DNA of 41,514 nt from CAYQDF01 sp964416175 (GCA_964416175.1 CAYQDF010000018.1:1-41514), one strand, 5' to 3'. Positions 16,361 through 26,189 are shown, counted from the stretch's first letter. Numbers and translations: made by a program. Notes: generated by a model from the sequence alone, not told the origin.

Positions 16361-17178
16361 TTGAGTTAGGTATCAACACGGATTTGGCTCGCAAAATCCT
16401 CACCGGCTTCATCCAGACCGAGGTCACGCGGGCCGGCTTTTCCCGGGCGGTGATCGGCCTCTCCGGCGGGGTCGACTCGAGCCTGTCCTGCTATCTGACC
16501 GCCGAAGCGCTTGGTCCGGAGAACGTGCTCGCCGTGCGCATGCCTTACAAAACCTCCTCGGCGGATTCTCTAGAGCACGCCCAGCTGGTGATTGATATGC
16601 TGGGGGTGCAGTCCATCACCATCCCGATCACGGAAATGGTCGACCCGCTGCTAGAGCGGTTTCCCGAAGCGGACCAGGTGCGGCGTGGGAACGCCATGGC
16701 TCGCGCCCGGATGATCGTCCTGTATGACCAGTCCCAGGCTTTCAAAGGCCTGGTCATCGGCACCGGAAACAAGACCGAGATTCTGCTGGGTTACACAACC
16801 CTCTACGGGGACGCGGCATGCGCCATCAACCCGCTGGGGGACCTGTACAAGACCCAGGTCAGGCAGCTGGCGCGCGCAATGGGACTGCCTGAAGCGATTA
16901 TCGCCAAGCCGCCAACCGCCGACCTGTGGAAAGACCAGACAGACGAAGGCGAACTCGGCTTCACCTACGACGAGGTCGACCGACTGCTGTACCTGCTCGT
17001 CGATCAGCGCTACCGCCCGGAAGACTGCGTCGAGGCCGGATTCCCGCCGGCTTTCGTCAAGACGGTGGTGGATCTGGTGCGAAAAAACCATTTCAAACGC
17101 GTGATGCCGCCCATCGCCAAGCTCAGCAACCGGACCGTAGGCTACGATTTCCTCTATCTGCGCGATTGGGGGACTTGA
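16357..17178 (+). CDS. nadE: NH3-dependent NAD+ synthetase
   Basis: 273 aa, the short ammonia-dependent form without a glutaminase domain. The ATP-pyrophosphatase P-loop is LSGGVDSS (35-42). RARMIVLYDQSQ, GTGNKTEILLGYTTLYGDAACAINPLGDLYKTQVRQLA and PTADLWKDQTDEGELGFTYDEVD are the family motifs for deamido-NAD and ATP binding. It amidates deamido-NAD+ using ammonia. Its start overlaps the LCP stop by 4 bp (ATGA), so the two are translationally coupled although unrelated in role. Confidence 0.93.
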   Translation: MIELGINTDLARKILTGFIQTEVTRAGFSRAVIGLSGGVDSSLSCYLTAEALGPENVLAVRMPYKTSSADSLEHAQLVIDMLGVQSITIPITEMVDPLLERFPEADQVRRGNAMARARMIVLYDQSQAFKGLVIGTGNKTEILLGYTTLYGDAACAINPLGDLYKTQVRQLARAMGLPEAIIAKPPTADLWKDQTDEGELGFTYDEVDRLLYLLVDQRYRPEDCVEAGFPPAFVKTVVDLVRKNHFKRVMPPIAKLSNRTVGYDFLYLRDWGT

Positions 17179-17240
17179 AGGTTTGACCCCGGCAGAAATC
17201 GCCGAAGGTGAACATGTCTGATTATTGAAAAGTTATAAGT

Positions 17241-18491
17241 ATGGCGCTGCACATCCCACCAGCTCTGCATCATCGCCAGTTTCGCCTGCTCTGGGCAGGC
17301 CTGGCGATCTCCATCGCCGGTTCGCAGATGCAGCTCTGGGCGCTGCTGTGGCACGTCCGCACGCTCACAGACCAGCCGATCGCTTTAGGCGGGATCGGCC
17401 TGGCGCGCATAGCCCCCATCATAGCCTTCTCCCTGATCGGCGGGGTGGTAGCAGACGCTTCCAACCGCCGCAAGGTGCTTTTCCTGACCCAAAGCGGCAT
17501 GATGCTGGTCGCGCTGGCCCTGGCCTGGCTGTCCTTCCAGGAGCGGATCACGCTGTGGCACATCTACGCCCTGACCGCCGTCCAGGCTGTGGCCATCTCG
17601 TTCGACCTCCCGGCTCGCCAGGCATTGGTCCCCAACCTGGTGCCCCCGAAAGACCTGCCAAACGCGTTCAGCCTGCAGTCGATCGCCCTCCAGGTCGGCT
17701 CGATCGTCGGCCCGGCTCTGAGCGGGTTGGTGATCGCCTACCTGGGGCAGCCTTATACGTACCTGATCAACGCCATCTCGTTCCTGGCGGTGATCCTGGC
17801 GTTGGCCCTGATCGGCCCGGTGCGGCAACAGATCCAGCGCGCCAGAAAGGGCCGGGTTAGCCTGTCTGCCATCTCGGAGGGCGTGCACTTTATCACCACA
17901 CATCCCATCATCCTGTCGACAATGCTGCTGGACTTCTTCGCCACCTTCTTCTCCTCCGCCAACACCCTGATGCCGATCTTCGCCCGCGACATCCTGCACG
18001 TTGGCGCGATCGAGTATGGCTGGCTTTCGGCGGCGCAATCAATCGGCGCGCTGATCGCGGCGCTGGTCATCTCGCAGCTGGAGGCCATCCCCCGCCAGGG
18101 GCCGGTATTTTTATTCTCAGTAATCGCCTTCGGCCTTTCGACGGTCTGGTTTGGCCTTTCGCGGGCATTCCCGATGGCGATGCTCGCGCTGATTTTCATC
18201 GGCGCCTCGGACTCGGTCAGCACAATCATCCGCAACACGATCCGGCAGCTGCAGACGCCGGATTACATCCGCGGGCGAATGACGAGCATAAACCAGATCT
18301 TCTTCCAGGGCGGGCCGCAGCTGGGCGAGGTGGAGGCGGGGGTCGTGGCCCAGTTCCTCGGCGCGCCGCTGGCGGTGGTCACCGGGGGGATCGGCTGCCT
18401 GCTGGCGGTTGGCTGGGTCGCCAACCGCTGGCCGCGGATCAAAACGTACAACGGGGACGAACCGGTCCGAGCAGGATCTGTGGCGGATTAA
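17241..18491 (+). CDS. MFS transporter, EntS/MFS_3-like
   Basis: 416 aa with about 12 membrane segments. The N-terminus HRQFRLLWAGLAISIAGSQMQLWALLWHV and the loop GGVVADASNRRKVLFLTQ are typical of the MFS_3 group (EntS-like exporters). SFDLPARQALVPNLVPPKDLPNAFSL and PDYIRGRMTSINQIFFQGGPQLGEVEAG are the conserved later parts. The substrate is unknown; siderophore, drug or metabolite export is known for relatives. The start ATG lacks a clear ribosome-binding site and follows an AT-rich TTATAAG 2 bp upstream, so another start or leaderless translation is possible. Confidence 0.82.
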   Translation: MALHIPPALHHRQFRLLWAGLAISIAGSQMQLWALLWHVRTLTDQPIALGGIGLARIAPIIAFSLIGGVVADASNRRKVLFLTQSGMMLVALALAWLSFQERITLWHIYALTAVQAVAISFDLPARQALVPNLVPPKDLPNAFSLQSIALQVGSIVGPALSGLVIAYLGQPYTYLINAISFLAVILALALIGPVRQQIQRARKGRVSLSAISEGVHFITTHPIILSTMLLDFFATFFSSANTLMPIFARDILHVGAIEYGWLSAAQSIGALIAALVISQLEAIPRQGPVFLFSVIAFGLSTVWFGLSRAFPMAMLALIFIGASDSVSTIIRNTIRQLQTPDYIRGRMTSINQIFFQGGPQLGEVEAGVVAQFLGAPLAVVTGGIGCLLAVGWVANRWPRIKTYNGDEPVRAGSVAD

Positions 18492-18708
18492 CCCTTAATA
18501 TCCTTTTTCGCCTTCAATTCGTCGAGTAATATTCATTGTTTCACATGGCAACCACATGGTTCTCAATTTACGATCATAGAACCAGTCCCAAACGATTGCC
18601 TTTTGATCAAGCTGAAAATGCCGGATAGACTTGATAAAGACGCAGTTTTGCAAGCGATCGGCTTTGAGGATGGCTGGATTACCGTAAGTAAGCGAGCAGT
18701 CTAAGCGG

Positions 18709-20715
18709 TCACTCTTGCGCTCGGGATAATTGTTCCCACTCCTGGATCAGAACATCCAGCTCATTCTGAACCTGCACGTAATCCTCCCCCAGCTCCTGCA
18801 CCCGCATTGAATCTGCCGGCGGCGCCTCCAGCTGTCTTGCCAGTCCCGCCAATTCCTCTTCCAGCTGCGCGATGCGGGCTTCGACTTCCAGCAGGCGGGC
18901 GGCCTTCTTTCGTTCGGCGCTCGTGGACTGTCTGCCCTTCCCATCCCTCGCCGGACGCTTCTCCTCTTGCGGTGCGGCCTCCCCCTCCAGCCGTTCGGCT
19001 TCCAGCATCGCCTGATACTCGCTGTACGTCCCCTGGAAGACGCGCATGCTGCCCCGCGCCGGATCGATATCCCAGATCTGGGTCGCCAGCGCGTCGATCA
19101 GGTAGCGATCGTGGGAAACCAGCAAGATCGTGCCCTGGTACCCCGCCAGCACTGCCTGGAGGATCTCCTGGGAGGGGATATCCAGGTGGTTGGTGGGTTC
19201 GTCCAGTAACAGCAGGTTTGCATTCGCCAGGGAGAGCTTGGCCAGCGCCAAACGGCCGCGCTCCCCGCCAGACAGGGTGGAGACCCTGCGGAAGGCATCG
19301 TCGCCGGTGAACAGGTAGCGCGCCAGGTAATCGCGGATCTCCGCCAGGAGCATCCCGGAGGCGACCGATTCGATCTCCTCCACCAGCGTGCGCTCGGGGT
19401 CCAGGTCCTCGTGCGCCTGGGCAAAGTAGCCAACCACCAGGCTGGCTCCCTGCACGACCTCGCCAGAGAGCGGCGGGTGCTTTCCCAGGATCGTCTTCAG
19501 GAATGTCGTCTTGCCCGCGCCGTTCGGGCCGATGACGGCCGCGCACTCCAGCCGGCGCAGCTCCAGGTCAATCGAGGCGAACAGCGGGTTGCCAGGGTAC
19601 CCGACGACCAGTTCCCGGGTGCGCAGGATGATCTCCCCGCTGCGGTGGGCCGCCTTCAGGTGGATGCTGAGCGAGGGCAGCCTCTTCGCCGGGGGCTTCA
19701 ACGCGCGGAGCCGCCGTTCCACTTCCGCGACCCCCATGGAATGCGACGAGATGTCGGCCTGCTCGCTCACCTCGAGCCAGCGCCTGCCCTGCACCGCCTC
19801 GAAGCCCAGGCTCTCGATGGCTTCCACCTGGCGACTGAGTCGGCGCAGCTTTCCCTTGGCCTGCTGGACACGCTGCCCGGCAATGTTCCGCTTGATATAA
19901 TCGAGTTCTTTCTCAAGGCGTTCCATCTCGGTGGCGTAGACCTCCTGCCGCAGCTGCCAGCGTTCCTGGCGCTGCTTCAGATAGGCGCTGTAATTCCCCG
20001 TGTAAGCTTCCAGGCCGCTCCGGCTCATCTCCCAGATGTGATCGACGACCCGATCCAGGAAGTAGCGGTCGTGCGAGACGATCACGGCCGCGCCTTCCCA
20101 GGTTGCCAGGTACCCCTCGAGCCATTCCACGGCTGTGATATCGAGGTGGTTGGTCGGTTCGTCCAGGACCAGGAGATCAGGGTTGGAGAGGAGCAGCCTG
20201 CCGAGCAGGGCGCGCGTCCGCTGCCCACCCGAGAGCTGTTTCAGCGGGCGGTCGTAGTCTTCGGGACCGAAGCCCAGCCCGGTCAGCACCTGCCGGATGC
20301 GGGTCTCATAGGTATAGCCGCCGAGGCGTTCGAAGGCTACCTGAAGTTCGCCGTACCGCTTGAGGGCCTGACTGGCCTGGTGCGCCTCGCTCATGGCGGC
20401 TTCCAACCGAGCCAGCTCGGCCTCCTGGAGGCGCAGCTGGGAAAAAGCGGACAGGCATTCGTCCCACAGGCTGTGATCCGCGGTCAGGTCGGCCTCCTGC
20501 GACAGGTAGCCAATCAACAATCCGCGGGAGCGGGTAACCCTGCCAGCAGTTGGCTCTTCTTCGCCGACCAGGACGCGCAACAGGGTGGTCTTGCCGATCC
20601 CGTTTGGGCCAACCAGGGCGATCCGCGCCCCCCGCGGGATGCTCAAGGAAACGTTGAAAAAAATATCATCCGGCCCGTAAGACTTGGCCAGGTCGAGAGC
20701 AGTGATCAGCGGCAT
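18709..20715 (-). CDS. ABC-F family ATPase (Uup/YdiF/YfmR-like)
   Basis: 668 aa from the ATG at 20715 (an in-frame TTG at 20727 is possible). There are two ABC domains without membrane segments. Walker A sites are GPNGIGKTT (36-44) and, in the second domain, GPNGAGKTT. Signatures are LSGGQRTRALLGRLLL and LSGGERGRLALAKLSL, and both Walker B sites end in LDEPTNHLDI. The linker between them has the arginine- and lysine-rich ABC-F text. The tail (RLLEVEARIAQLEEELAGLARQLE) is a coiled coil like the Uup/YfmR C-terminal domain. ABC-F proteins act on the ribosome E site to relieve stalling or confer antibiotic resistance. Which subtype this is cannot be told here. It is a single-gene unit. Confidence 0.88.
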   Translation of the reverse strand: MPLITALDLAKSYGPDDIFFNVSLSIPRGARIALVGPNGIGKTTLLRVLVGEEEPTAGRVTRSRGLLIGYLSQEADLTADHSLWDECLSAFSQLRLQEAELARLEAAMSEAHQASQALKRYGELQVAFERLGGYTYETRIRQVLTGLGFGPEDYDRPLKQLSGGQRTRALLGRLLLSNPDLLVLDEPTNHLDITAVEWLEGYLATWEGAAVIVSHDRYFLDRVVDHIWEMSRSGLEAYTGNYSAYLKQRQERWQLRQEVYATEMERLEKELDYIKRNIAGQRVQQAKGKLRRLSRQVEAIESLGFEAVQGRRWLEVSEQADISSHSMGVAEVERRLRALKPPAKRLPSLSIHLKAAHRSGEIILRTRELVVGYPGNPLFASIDLELRRLECAAVIGPNGAGKTTFLKTILGKHPPLSGEVVQGASLVVGYFAQAHEDLDPERTLVEEIESVASGMLLAEIRDYLARYLFTGDDAFRRVSTLSGGERGRLALAKLSLANANLLLLDEPTNHLDIPSQEILQAVLAGYQGTILLVSHDRYLIDALATQIWDIDPARGSMRVFQGTYSEYQAMLEAERLEGEAAPQEEKRPARDGKGRQSTSAERKKAARLLEVEARIAQLEEELAGLARQLEAPPADSMRVQELGEDYVQVQNELDVLIQEWEQLSRAQE

Positions 20716-20896
20716 GGGGGAACCCAACCGGGCGTGTGAACGTCAAGGGATCGCGTAACTGGCACCATAATTGCATCCTGGCTGGCAAGCCTCCCGCTGG
20801 TTCACGCAAATTTCCCAAACCCAACCAGGTCGTGCGCCTGCGGGAGGATGTCATGCACTCGACTAATTCTACCTTAACGGAGGGCGCCGTCTGCCG

Positions 20897-20905
20897 TGTT
20901 ATAAT
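20897..20905 (+). promoter_or_regulatory. Extended -10 promoter before the tandem LCP genes
   Basis: TGTTATAAT gives TATAAT (20900-20905) with TGN extension. The start is predicted about 27 nt before the GTG at 20939, and the ribosome-binding sequence GGAGGGG (20926-20932) lies in this short leader. The -35 region is weak. Confidence 0.6.
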
Positions 20906-20938
20906 TATCAACTAATTTACCCGCTGGAGGGGCCCCTT

Positions 20939-22480
20939 GTGATCCCCGCTGCCTCTCACTTTTCGACCCCTTCTCAGAGGAAGAAAAGGGAGACCAAGGC
21001 GGGTTTGCCTTGTCACCTGGGGGTCCAGCGGCCGGAAATCAAGGGTATGCAGCAGATACAAGGACATCCGCAACCATCAAGACTGGGGATCAACGCGAAC
21101 TGGCAGATCGTCGCCGCAATTGGGGGATTCATCCTGTTAACCGGCGTGGTTGCCTTTTTGGCATTCACCTGGATGAGAAATTTCATCGCCGGTTGGGAGA
21201 TCACCGATCTGCCGGGGATTGTCGTGGACAGCAATCCCAATCCGACCAGGGGTAGTGGGGAAGCAGCAGCTTCGGAGGACGGCCCTGCGACGCCGCAGGT
21301 CATCATCGGGCCTGAACCCCAGCCGTGGGACGGCGCCAGCCGGGTTAACATCCTCGTGATGGGTCTGGATTACCGCGATTGGGAAAGCGGCGAAGGCGCG
21401 CCGCGCACCGACACGATGATCCTCTTTTCGATCGACCCGCTCACGATGACAGGCGGCATGCTCTCCATTCCGCGCGACCTGTGGGTCAGCATCCCGGGAT
21501 TTGAAGAACCAAACCGCATCAATGTAGCTTACCGGTTTGGGGAAACCTATCAGCTGCCCGGCGGCGGTCCGGAACTGGCGATGAAGACAGTGGAAGGGCT
21601 GCTTGGGCTGCCTATCGATTATTTCGCCCTGATCGAGTTCTCAGCCTTCGAAGATTTCATCGATGAGCTGGGCGGCATCGAGATCAAGGTCGATAAGAAA
21701 ATCGCCGTCACACCGATTGGTGGACACGTCACAAACCTAAAGAAGGGCGAACACCTTTTGCCTGGTGACCTGGCTCTGGCGTACGCCCGCGCCCGCAACA
21801 GCGAGGGCGGCGATTTCGATCGCGCCCAGCGCCAGCAGCAGGTGATCCTGGCAATCCGTGAACGCATCCTGGATTGGAATTTGCTGCCCACCCTGGTGGC
21901 GGGCGCCCCGGCGATCTACGAAAAAATCTCGGCCGGCGTGCACACGAATCTCACCCTCGAACAGGTCATTCAGCTCGCCTGGCTGGCGCAGCAGATTCCA
22001 GAAGAAAATATCAAGCGCGGCGCCATCGGCACGGAACACATCAATTTCGGAACATCGCCCGACGGAGATAACGTGCTCCGACCTCGCTCGGAACAGATCC
22101 GCATCCTGCGCGATGAGATCTTCGCCTCCGCCGGCCTGGCGAGCCCGGCCATGGAGAACGCAGAACTCATAGATCTGATGAAGAGCGAAAATGCCAGCAT
22201 CTCCGTTCTTAATGGTTCAGGGACGCCGGGTCTCGCCACCCGCACCGCGGAATTCCTTGTTTCCCAGGGCGCAAACGTGGTCAGCACCGGAGACGCCCCG
22301 GAACCGTATTTCGTCACCACGATCATCTCCTACAAAGGCAACCCATACACCCTGCGGTACCTGGTCGATCTGATGACTGATTCGCCTCCGCGGATTTACA
22401 ACCGCTATGACCCTTCCAGTCAGGTGGACTTCGTGATTTACCTGGGAACTGACTGGGCCAATACAAACCCCATGCCTTGA
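20939..22480 (+). CDS. LCP family protein with LytR_C domain (paralogue 1)
   Basis: 513 aa from GTG, chosen because GGAGGGG lies 6 bp upstream. An ATG at 21047 is the alternative and would drop 36 poorly conserved residues. A cytoplasmic N-terminus is followed by a membrane anchor (about 56-78), an acidic linker, the LCP domain from about 135 (ILVMGLDYRDWES, RTDTMILFSID, SIPRDLWVSIPG, FIDELGGIEIKVDK, YARARNSEGGDFDRAQRQQQV), and a LytR_C domain at about 415-510 (ISVLNGSGTPGLA to WANTNPMP). LCP proteins transfer lipid-linked glycopolymers to the cell wall. The DFDRAQRQQ catalytic/phosphate-binding segment is intact. The next gene, 3 bp downstream, is a paralogue. Confidence 0.9.
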   Translation: MIPAASHFSTPSQRKKRETKAGLPCHLGVQRPEIKGMQQIQGHPQPSRLGINANWQIVAAIGGFILLTGVVAFLAFTWMRNFIAGWEITDLPGIVVDSNPNPTRGSGEAAASEDGPATPQVIIGPEPQPWDGASRVNILVMGLDYRDWESGEGAPRTDTMILFSIDPLTMTGGMLSIPRDLWVSIPGFEEPNRINVAYRFGETYQLPGGGPELAMKTVEGLLGLPIDYFALIEFSAFEDFIDELGGIEIKVDKKIAVTPIGGHVTNLKKGEHLLPGDLALAYARARNSEGGDFDRAQRQQQVILAIRERILDWNLLPTLVAGAPAIYEKISAGVHTNLTLEQVIQLAWLAQQIPEENIKRGAIGTEHINFGTSPDGDNVLRPRSEQIRILRDEIFASAGLASPAMENAELIDLMKSENASISVLNGSGTPGLATRTAEFLVSQGANVVSTGDAPEPYFVTTIISYKGNPYTLRYLVDLMTDSPPRIYNRYDPSSQVDFVIYLGTDWANTNPMP

Positions 22481-22483
22481 CAG

Positions 22484-23914
22484 ATGGCCATGCAGCGCAG
22501 CCCTGAGCTCAAAGGGAAACCTCGGCCTTCCCAATTACCATCCTGGTTCTTCATTGGGCTGGTCCTTGCCTTTGGAGTGGCCGCGATCGCGACCGCCGGG
22601 TTGACATTCGCGGTGGTGCGCGACGTGATGGCCTCGCTCCGTCCCTCCGCCCCGGCTGAACTCACCCTGGATGCTGAAGCAACCCAGGCTGCCCTGCTCC
22701 CGGAGGCGCTCGGTCCTCTGGGTGAGACCCCGCTACAGCCGGAAAACAGCCCTCCACCTGTCCCCTGGGACGGGAACAGCCGCGCTAACCTGCTCGTGAT
22801 GGGCCTGGATTACCGGGATTGGGAAAGCTATGATGTGCCGCGCACCGACACAATGATCCTGCTCTCCCTGGACCCGGCCTCCCGATCGATCGGCATCCTG
22901 TCCATCCCGCGCGACCTCTGGGTCCCCATTCCCGGCTTCGATATGAGCAAAATCAATCAGGCATACCGCCTCGGCGAGGTCTACGAGACGCCCGGCGGCG
23001 GGCCTGGGCTGGCGATCGAGACCGTCGAAGGGCTGTTAGGAATGCAGATTGACTACTACACCCAGATCGATTTCACCGCTTTCGAGAGCTTCATCGACGA
23101 GCTCGGCGGGATCACGATCACCGTCCCGGAAGCGATCGAAGTGGACCCGCTTGGTGACCACAACACGCAGGTCCTCGAACCCGGCGAGCAGACCCTTCCG
23201 GGGTACCTCGCCCTGGCCTACGCCCGCGCCCGCAACACGCCGGGGAGCGATTTTGACCGGGCTGAACGCCAGCAGCAGGTGATCCTCGCCATTCGCAACC
23301 GCATTCTCAGCGCTGAGATGCTGCCCACGCTCGCTACGAACTCCCCGGCGCTCTACCAGAGCCTCTCGTCAGGCGTCCGGACCAATCTCACCCTGATGCA
23401 GGTGATCCGAATGGCCTGGGTGGCGGCGCAGATCCCGGAGGAGAACATCCATCGGGGTGTGATCGGAGTAGACCAGGTCGAATTCGATTTCACTTTCGAT
23501 GGGCAGGACATCCTGCGCCCGGTCCCGGAAGCGATCCTGCGGCTGCGCGACGAAGTTTTCTTTTCAGGGCCTGTCGCCCCCGCTGCCACGCAGGCCAGCC
23601 CCCAGGAAATGGTCCGCGCCGAGGACGCGACCGTCTCCGTGCTCAATGGAACGCTCGTCCCCGGCCTGGCCTCCCAGACCGCCGATTACCTGATGTCGTC
23701 CGGGATCGTCGTCGCTGTGCCTGATAACGCCAGCGATACGTACCGGGAAACCACGCTGGTGGATTACGCCGGCAAACCTCACACGGTTGCTTTCATCACT
23801 GAGCTGATGAACATCCCCCCCGAGAATGTGTACCACCGCTTCGATGAGACCAGTACAGCCGACATCGTCGTCACCCTTGGCGAAGATTGGGCGACGGACA
23901 ACCCCATGCCTTAA
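22484..23914 (+). CDS. LCP family protein with LytR_C domain (paralogue 2)
   Basis: 476 aa. Same layout and close sequence to the preceding gene: membrane anchor at about 20-42, LCP domain from about 104 (LLVMGLDYRDWES, RTDTMILLSLD, SIPRDLWVPIPG, SFIDELGGITITVPE, YARARNTPGSDFDRAERQQQV) and LytR_C (VSVLNGTLVPGLA to WATDNPMP). The segment GLDYRDWES and the ending DWA-x-NPMP are shared with paralogue 1, showing tandem duplication. The ATG follows the upstream stop by 3 bp with no separate promoter. It probably attaches a wall or surface polymer, and may partner or specialise against paralogue 1. Confidence 0.9.
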   Translation: MAMQRSPELKGKPRPSQLPSWFFIGLVLAFGVAAIATAGLTFAVVRDVMASLRPSAPAELTLDAEATQAALLPEALGPLGETPLQPENSPPPVPWDGNSRANLLVMGLDYRDWESYDVPRTDTMILLSLDPASRSIGILSIPRDLWVPIPGFDMSKINQAYRLGEVYETPGGGPGLAIETVEGLLGMQIDYYTQIDFTAFESFIDELGGITITVPEAIEVDPLGDHNTQVLEPGEQTLPGYLALAYARARNTPGSDFDRAERQQQVILAIRNRILSAEMLPTLATNSPALYQSLSSGVRTNLTLMQVIRMAWVAAQIPEENIHRGVIGVDQVEFDFTFDGQDILRPVPEAILRLRDEVFFSGPVAPAATQASPQEMVRAEDATVSVLNGTLVPGLASQTADYLMSSGIVVAVPDNASDTYRETTLVDYAGKPHTVAFITELMNIPPENVYHRFDETSTADIVVTLGEDWATDNPMP

Positions 23915-23933
23915 CTAAGTTAAAATTGGGGGG

Positions 23934-26189
23934 ATGGATACGCTCACCGGTTCCGTAGAGCGGATCACCTACTACAATCCTGAAAATGGCTACAGCGTGA
24001 TTCGGCTGAGGCCGGATTTGCCTCCCGCCCATGGCGCCGCGCGTGACGGACTGGTGACCGTGACCGGAAATCTGCCAGAATTGAGCCCAGGCGAGCACCT
24101 TCGCCTGAACGGCCGCTGGAGCAACCACCCCAAGCACGGCTTGCAATTTGCGACCGAGACCTGCGAACAAATGCTGCCGGCGACGGCCGCCGGGATTCGC
24201 CGCTACCTGGGCTCCGGGCTGGTGAAAGGAATTGGGCCGCGCCTGGCTGAGCGCATCGTGGCGCGCTTCGGAGCCCAGACGCTGGACGTGATCGAACACC
24301 AGCCAGAACGGTTGCGCGAAGTTCCCGACGTTGGCCCCAAGCGCACGCGTCTGATCACCCTGGCCTGGGAGGAACAAAAACAGGTCAAAGAAATCATGCT
24401 CTTCCTGCACAGCCACGGCGTGAGCACAAACCTGGCGATCAAAATTTACAAACAGTACGGCGACCAGGCGTTACAGGTAGTTCAATCGGATCCTTATCGC
24501 CTCGCTGCCGACATCCTGGGCGTGGGCTTCAAGACCGCAGACCGCATCGCCCAATCCCTCGGACTGCCCAGGGATCATCCTTCCCGCATCGATGCCGGAC
24601 TCATCTACGCCTTGAATGAGATGACCGATGAAGGGCATGTCTACGCGCCCCGGCAGTCCTTAGCCGATCGCGCGGTCGATCTGCTGGGAGACATCGCCCC
24701 GGATCTGATCCCGCCAGCCATCGAGAGATTGTCCGGCGCTAACCGCATATACCTGGATGATGTGCCTTTGGGAGCCGGCAGGCACACTGGCGGCGAGCCG
24801 CAAGGAATGGTCCGCGAAACGGCCGGGGATTACCGGCTCCCAGCCATCTACCTGACGCCGCTTTACCGAAGCGAGACCAGCGTCGCTGCCCAGCTCAGCC
24901 GGCTCGCCCGGACTCTCCCCTCGCGCCTGAGCGACCTGCCGCCCGCTTTCATCGCGCTCGACTCGCGGCTCACACAGGAACAGCAGGCTGCCGTCCGGAC
25001 TGCGCTGACCCACCCTCTGAGCGTGCTCACCGGCGGCCCAGGCACCGGTAAGACCACCGCGCTGCAGGAATTGATCGCCATCATGGAATCAGCCCGCAAG
25101 TCGTATGCCCTGGCATCTCCCACCGGGCGCGCCGCCAAGCGCCTCTCCGAGGCCACGGGGCGGCCCGCAAAAACCATCCACCGGCTGCTGGGGTACTCTC
25201 CCAGGGAAGGTTTTAAGCATAACGCAGAGAATCCCCTGCCGGTCGATCTGCTGGTGCTGGATGAAGTGTCCATGCTCGACCTGGTGCTGGCAAACCAGCT
25301 GCTCAAGGCGCTCAGCCCGGGGACTCACCTCTTGCTGGTGGGAGACGTCGATCAGCTCCCCTCGGTGGGAGCTGGCGATGTGCTGCGCGACCTGATCGCG
25401 AGCCAGATCGCCCCGGTCACGCGCCTCAGCCACATCTTCCGCCAGGCTGCCGGCTCGCAGATCATCACGAATGCGCACCGGATCAACCAGGGCCAGATGC
25501 CCCTCTTCGCCGGGGCGGCAGGCGATCCGCGAGAGGCCACCCGGGACGACTTCTTCCTGTTCCCGGCTGAGACCGCAGAAGAGGCTGGTCAATGGGTAGA
25601 AGAAATCGTCTGCCGCCGCATTCCAGCCCGGTTTGGGCTCGATCCCCTCGAACAGGTCCAGGTGCTTGCGCCTATGTACCGCGGCCACGCCGGAGTGGAC
25701 GCGCTGAACGCGCGCCTGCAGGCCGCGCTCAACCCGCCGTCGCTGAAGAAGCCGGAAAAGAACCTCTACGGCCAGAACTTCCGACTGGGCGACAAGGTCA
25801 TGCAAACGCAAAACAATTACGATAAGGACATTTACAACGGCGATATCGGCCGGGTGGCCGGCATCAACCCCACCGAGCACACGCTGCAGGTGGATTTCGA
25901 GGGACGGCGGGTCTCTTTTGATTGGAGCGAAGCCGACCAGCTCACCCTGGCGTACGCAATTTCCGTCCACAAGGCCCAGGGGTCGGAATTCCCGGCGGTG
26001 GTTATCCCCGTCATCAGCGCTCACTACATGATGTTGCAGCGCAACCTGCTCTATACAGCCATCACCCGCGCCCGGCAGCTCTGCGTGCTGGTGGGTAATC
26101 GAAAAGCGATCGGCATCGCCGTTCGCAACAACAAGGTGGCGCAACGGCACACCGCGCTGGCCTGGAGGCTGGGGAGTAAACAAAATTAA
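23934..26189 (+). CDS. recD2: RecD2-type ATP-dependent DNA helicase
   Basis: 751 aa, usual RecD2 length. It starts TLTGSVERITYYNPENGYSVIRL (OB-like N-terminal domain). A helix-hairpin-helix segment around GSGLVKGIGPRLAERIVARFG and two further HhH-like repeats follow. Walker A is LTGGPGTGKTTALQ (about 363-376), Walker B LLVLDEVSMLD, then LVGDVDQLPSVGAGDVLRDL, and the C-terminal UvrD_C_2 motif YAISVHKAQGSEFPAVVIP. RecD2 is a 5'-3' superfamily 1B helicase acting in repair without RecBC. The ATG is preceded by GGGGGG as ribosome-binding sequence. Its placement after LCP genes has no clear functional meaning. Confidence 0.93.
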   Translation: MDTLTGSVERITYYNPENGYSVIRLRPDLPPAHGAARDGLVTVTGNLPELSPGEHLRLNGRWSNHPKHGLQFATETCEQMLPATAAGIRRYLGSGLVKGIGPRLAERIVARFGAQTLDVIEHQPERLREVPDVGPKRTRLITLAWEEQKQVKEIMLFLHSHGVSTNLAIKIYKQYGDQALQVVQSDPYRLAADILGVGFKTADRIAQSLGLPRDHPSRIDAGLIYALNEMTDEGHVYAPRQSLADRAVDLLGDIAPDLIPPAIERLSGANRIYLDDVPLGAGRHTGGEPQGMVRETAGDYRLPAIYLTPLYRSETSVAAQLSRLARTLPSRLSDLPPAFIALDSRLTQEQQAAVRTALTHPLSVLTGGPGTGKTTALQELIAIMESARKSYALASPTGRAAKRLSEATGRPAKTIHRLLGYSPREGFKHNAENPLPVDLLVLDEVSMLDLVLANQLLKALSPGTHLLLVGDVDQLPSVGAGDVLRDLIASQIAPVTRLSHIFRQAAGSQIITNAHRINQGQMPLFAGAAGDPREATRDDFFLFPAETAEEAGQWVEEIVCRRIPARFGLDPLEQVQVLAPMYRGHAGVDALNARLQAALNPPSLKKPEKNLYGQNFRLGDKVMQTQNNYDKDIYNGDIGRVAGINPTEHTLQVDFEGRRVSFDWSEADQLTLAYAISVHKAQGSEFPAVVIPVISAHYMMLQRNLLYTAITRARQLCVLVGNRKAIGIAVRNNKVAQRHTALAWRLGSKQN

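Noticed and set aside
18492..18708. 28-aa ORF (18618-18704) and AT-rich spacer after the MFS gene
   Set aside because: A short, protein-like piece (AIGFEDGWITVSKRAV) is present but has no ribosome-binding site and stops lie just before it; too short to support a gene. No terminator seen.
19411..20739. 442-aa plus-strand ORF over the ABC-F gene
   Set aside because: Antisense shadow of a conserved ABC-F ATPase.
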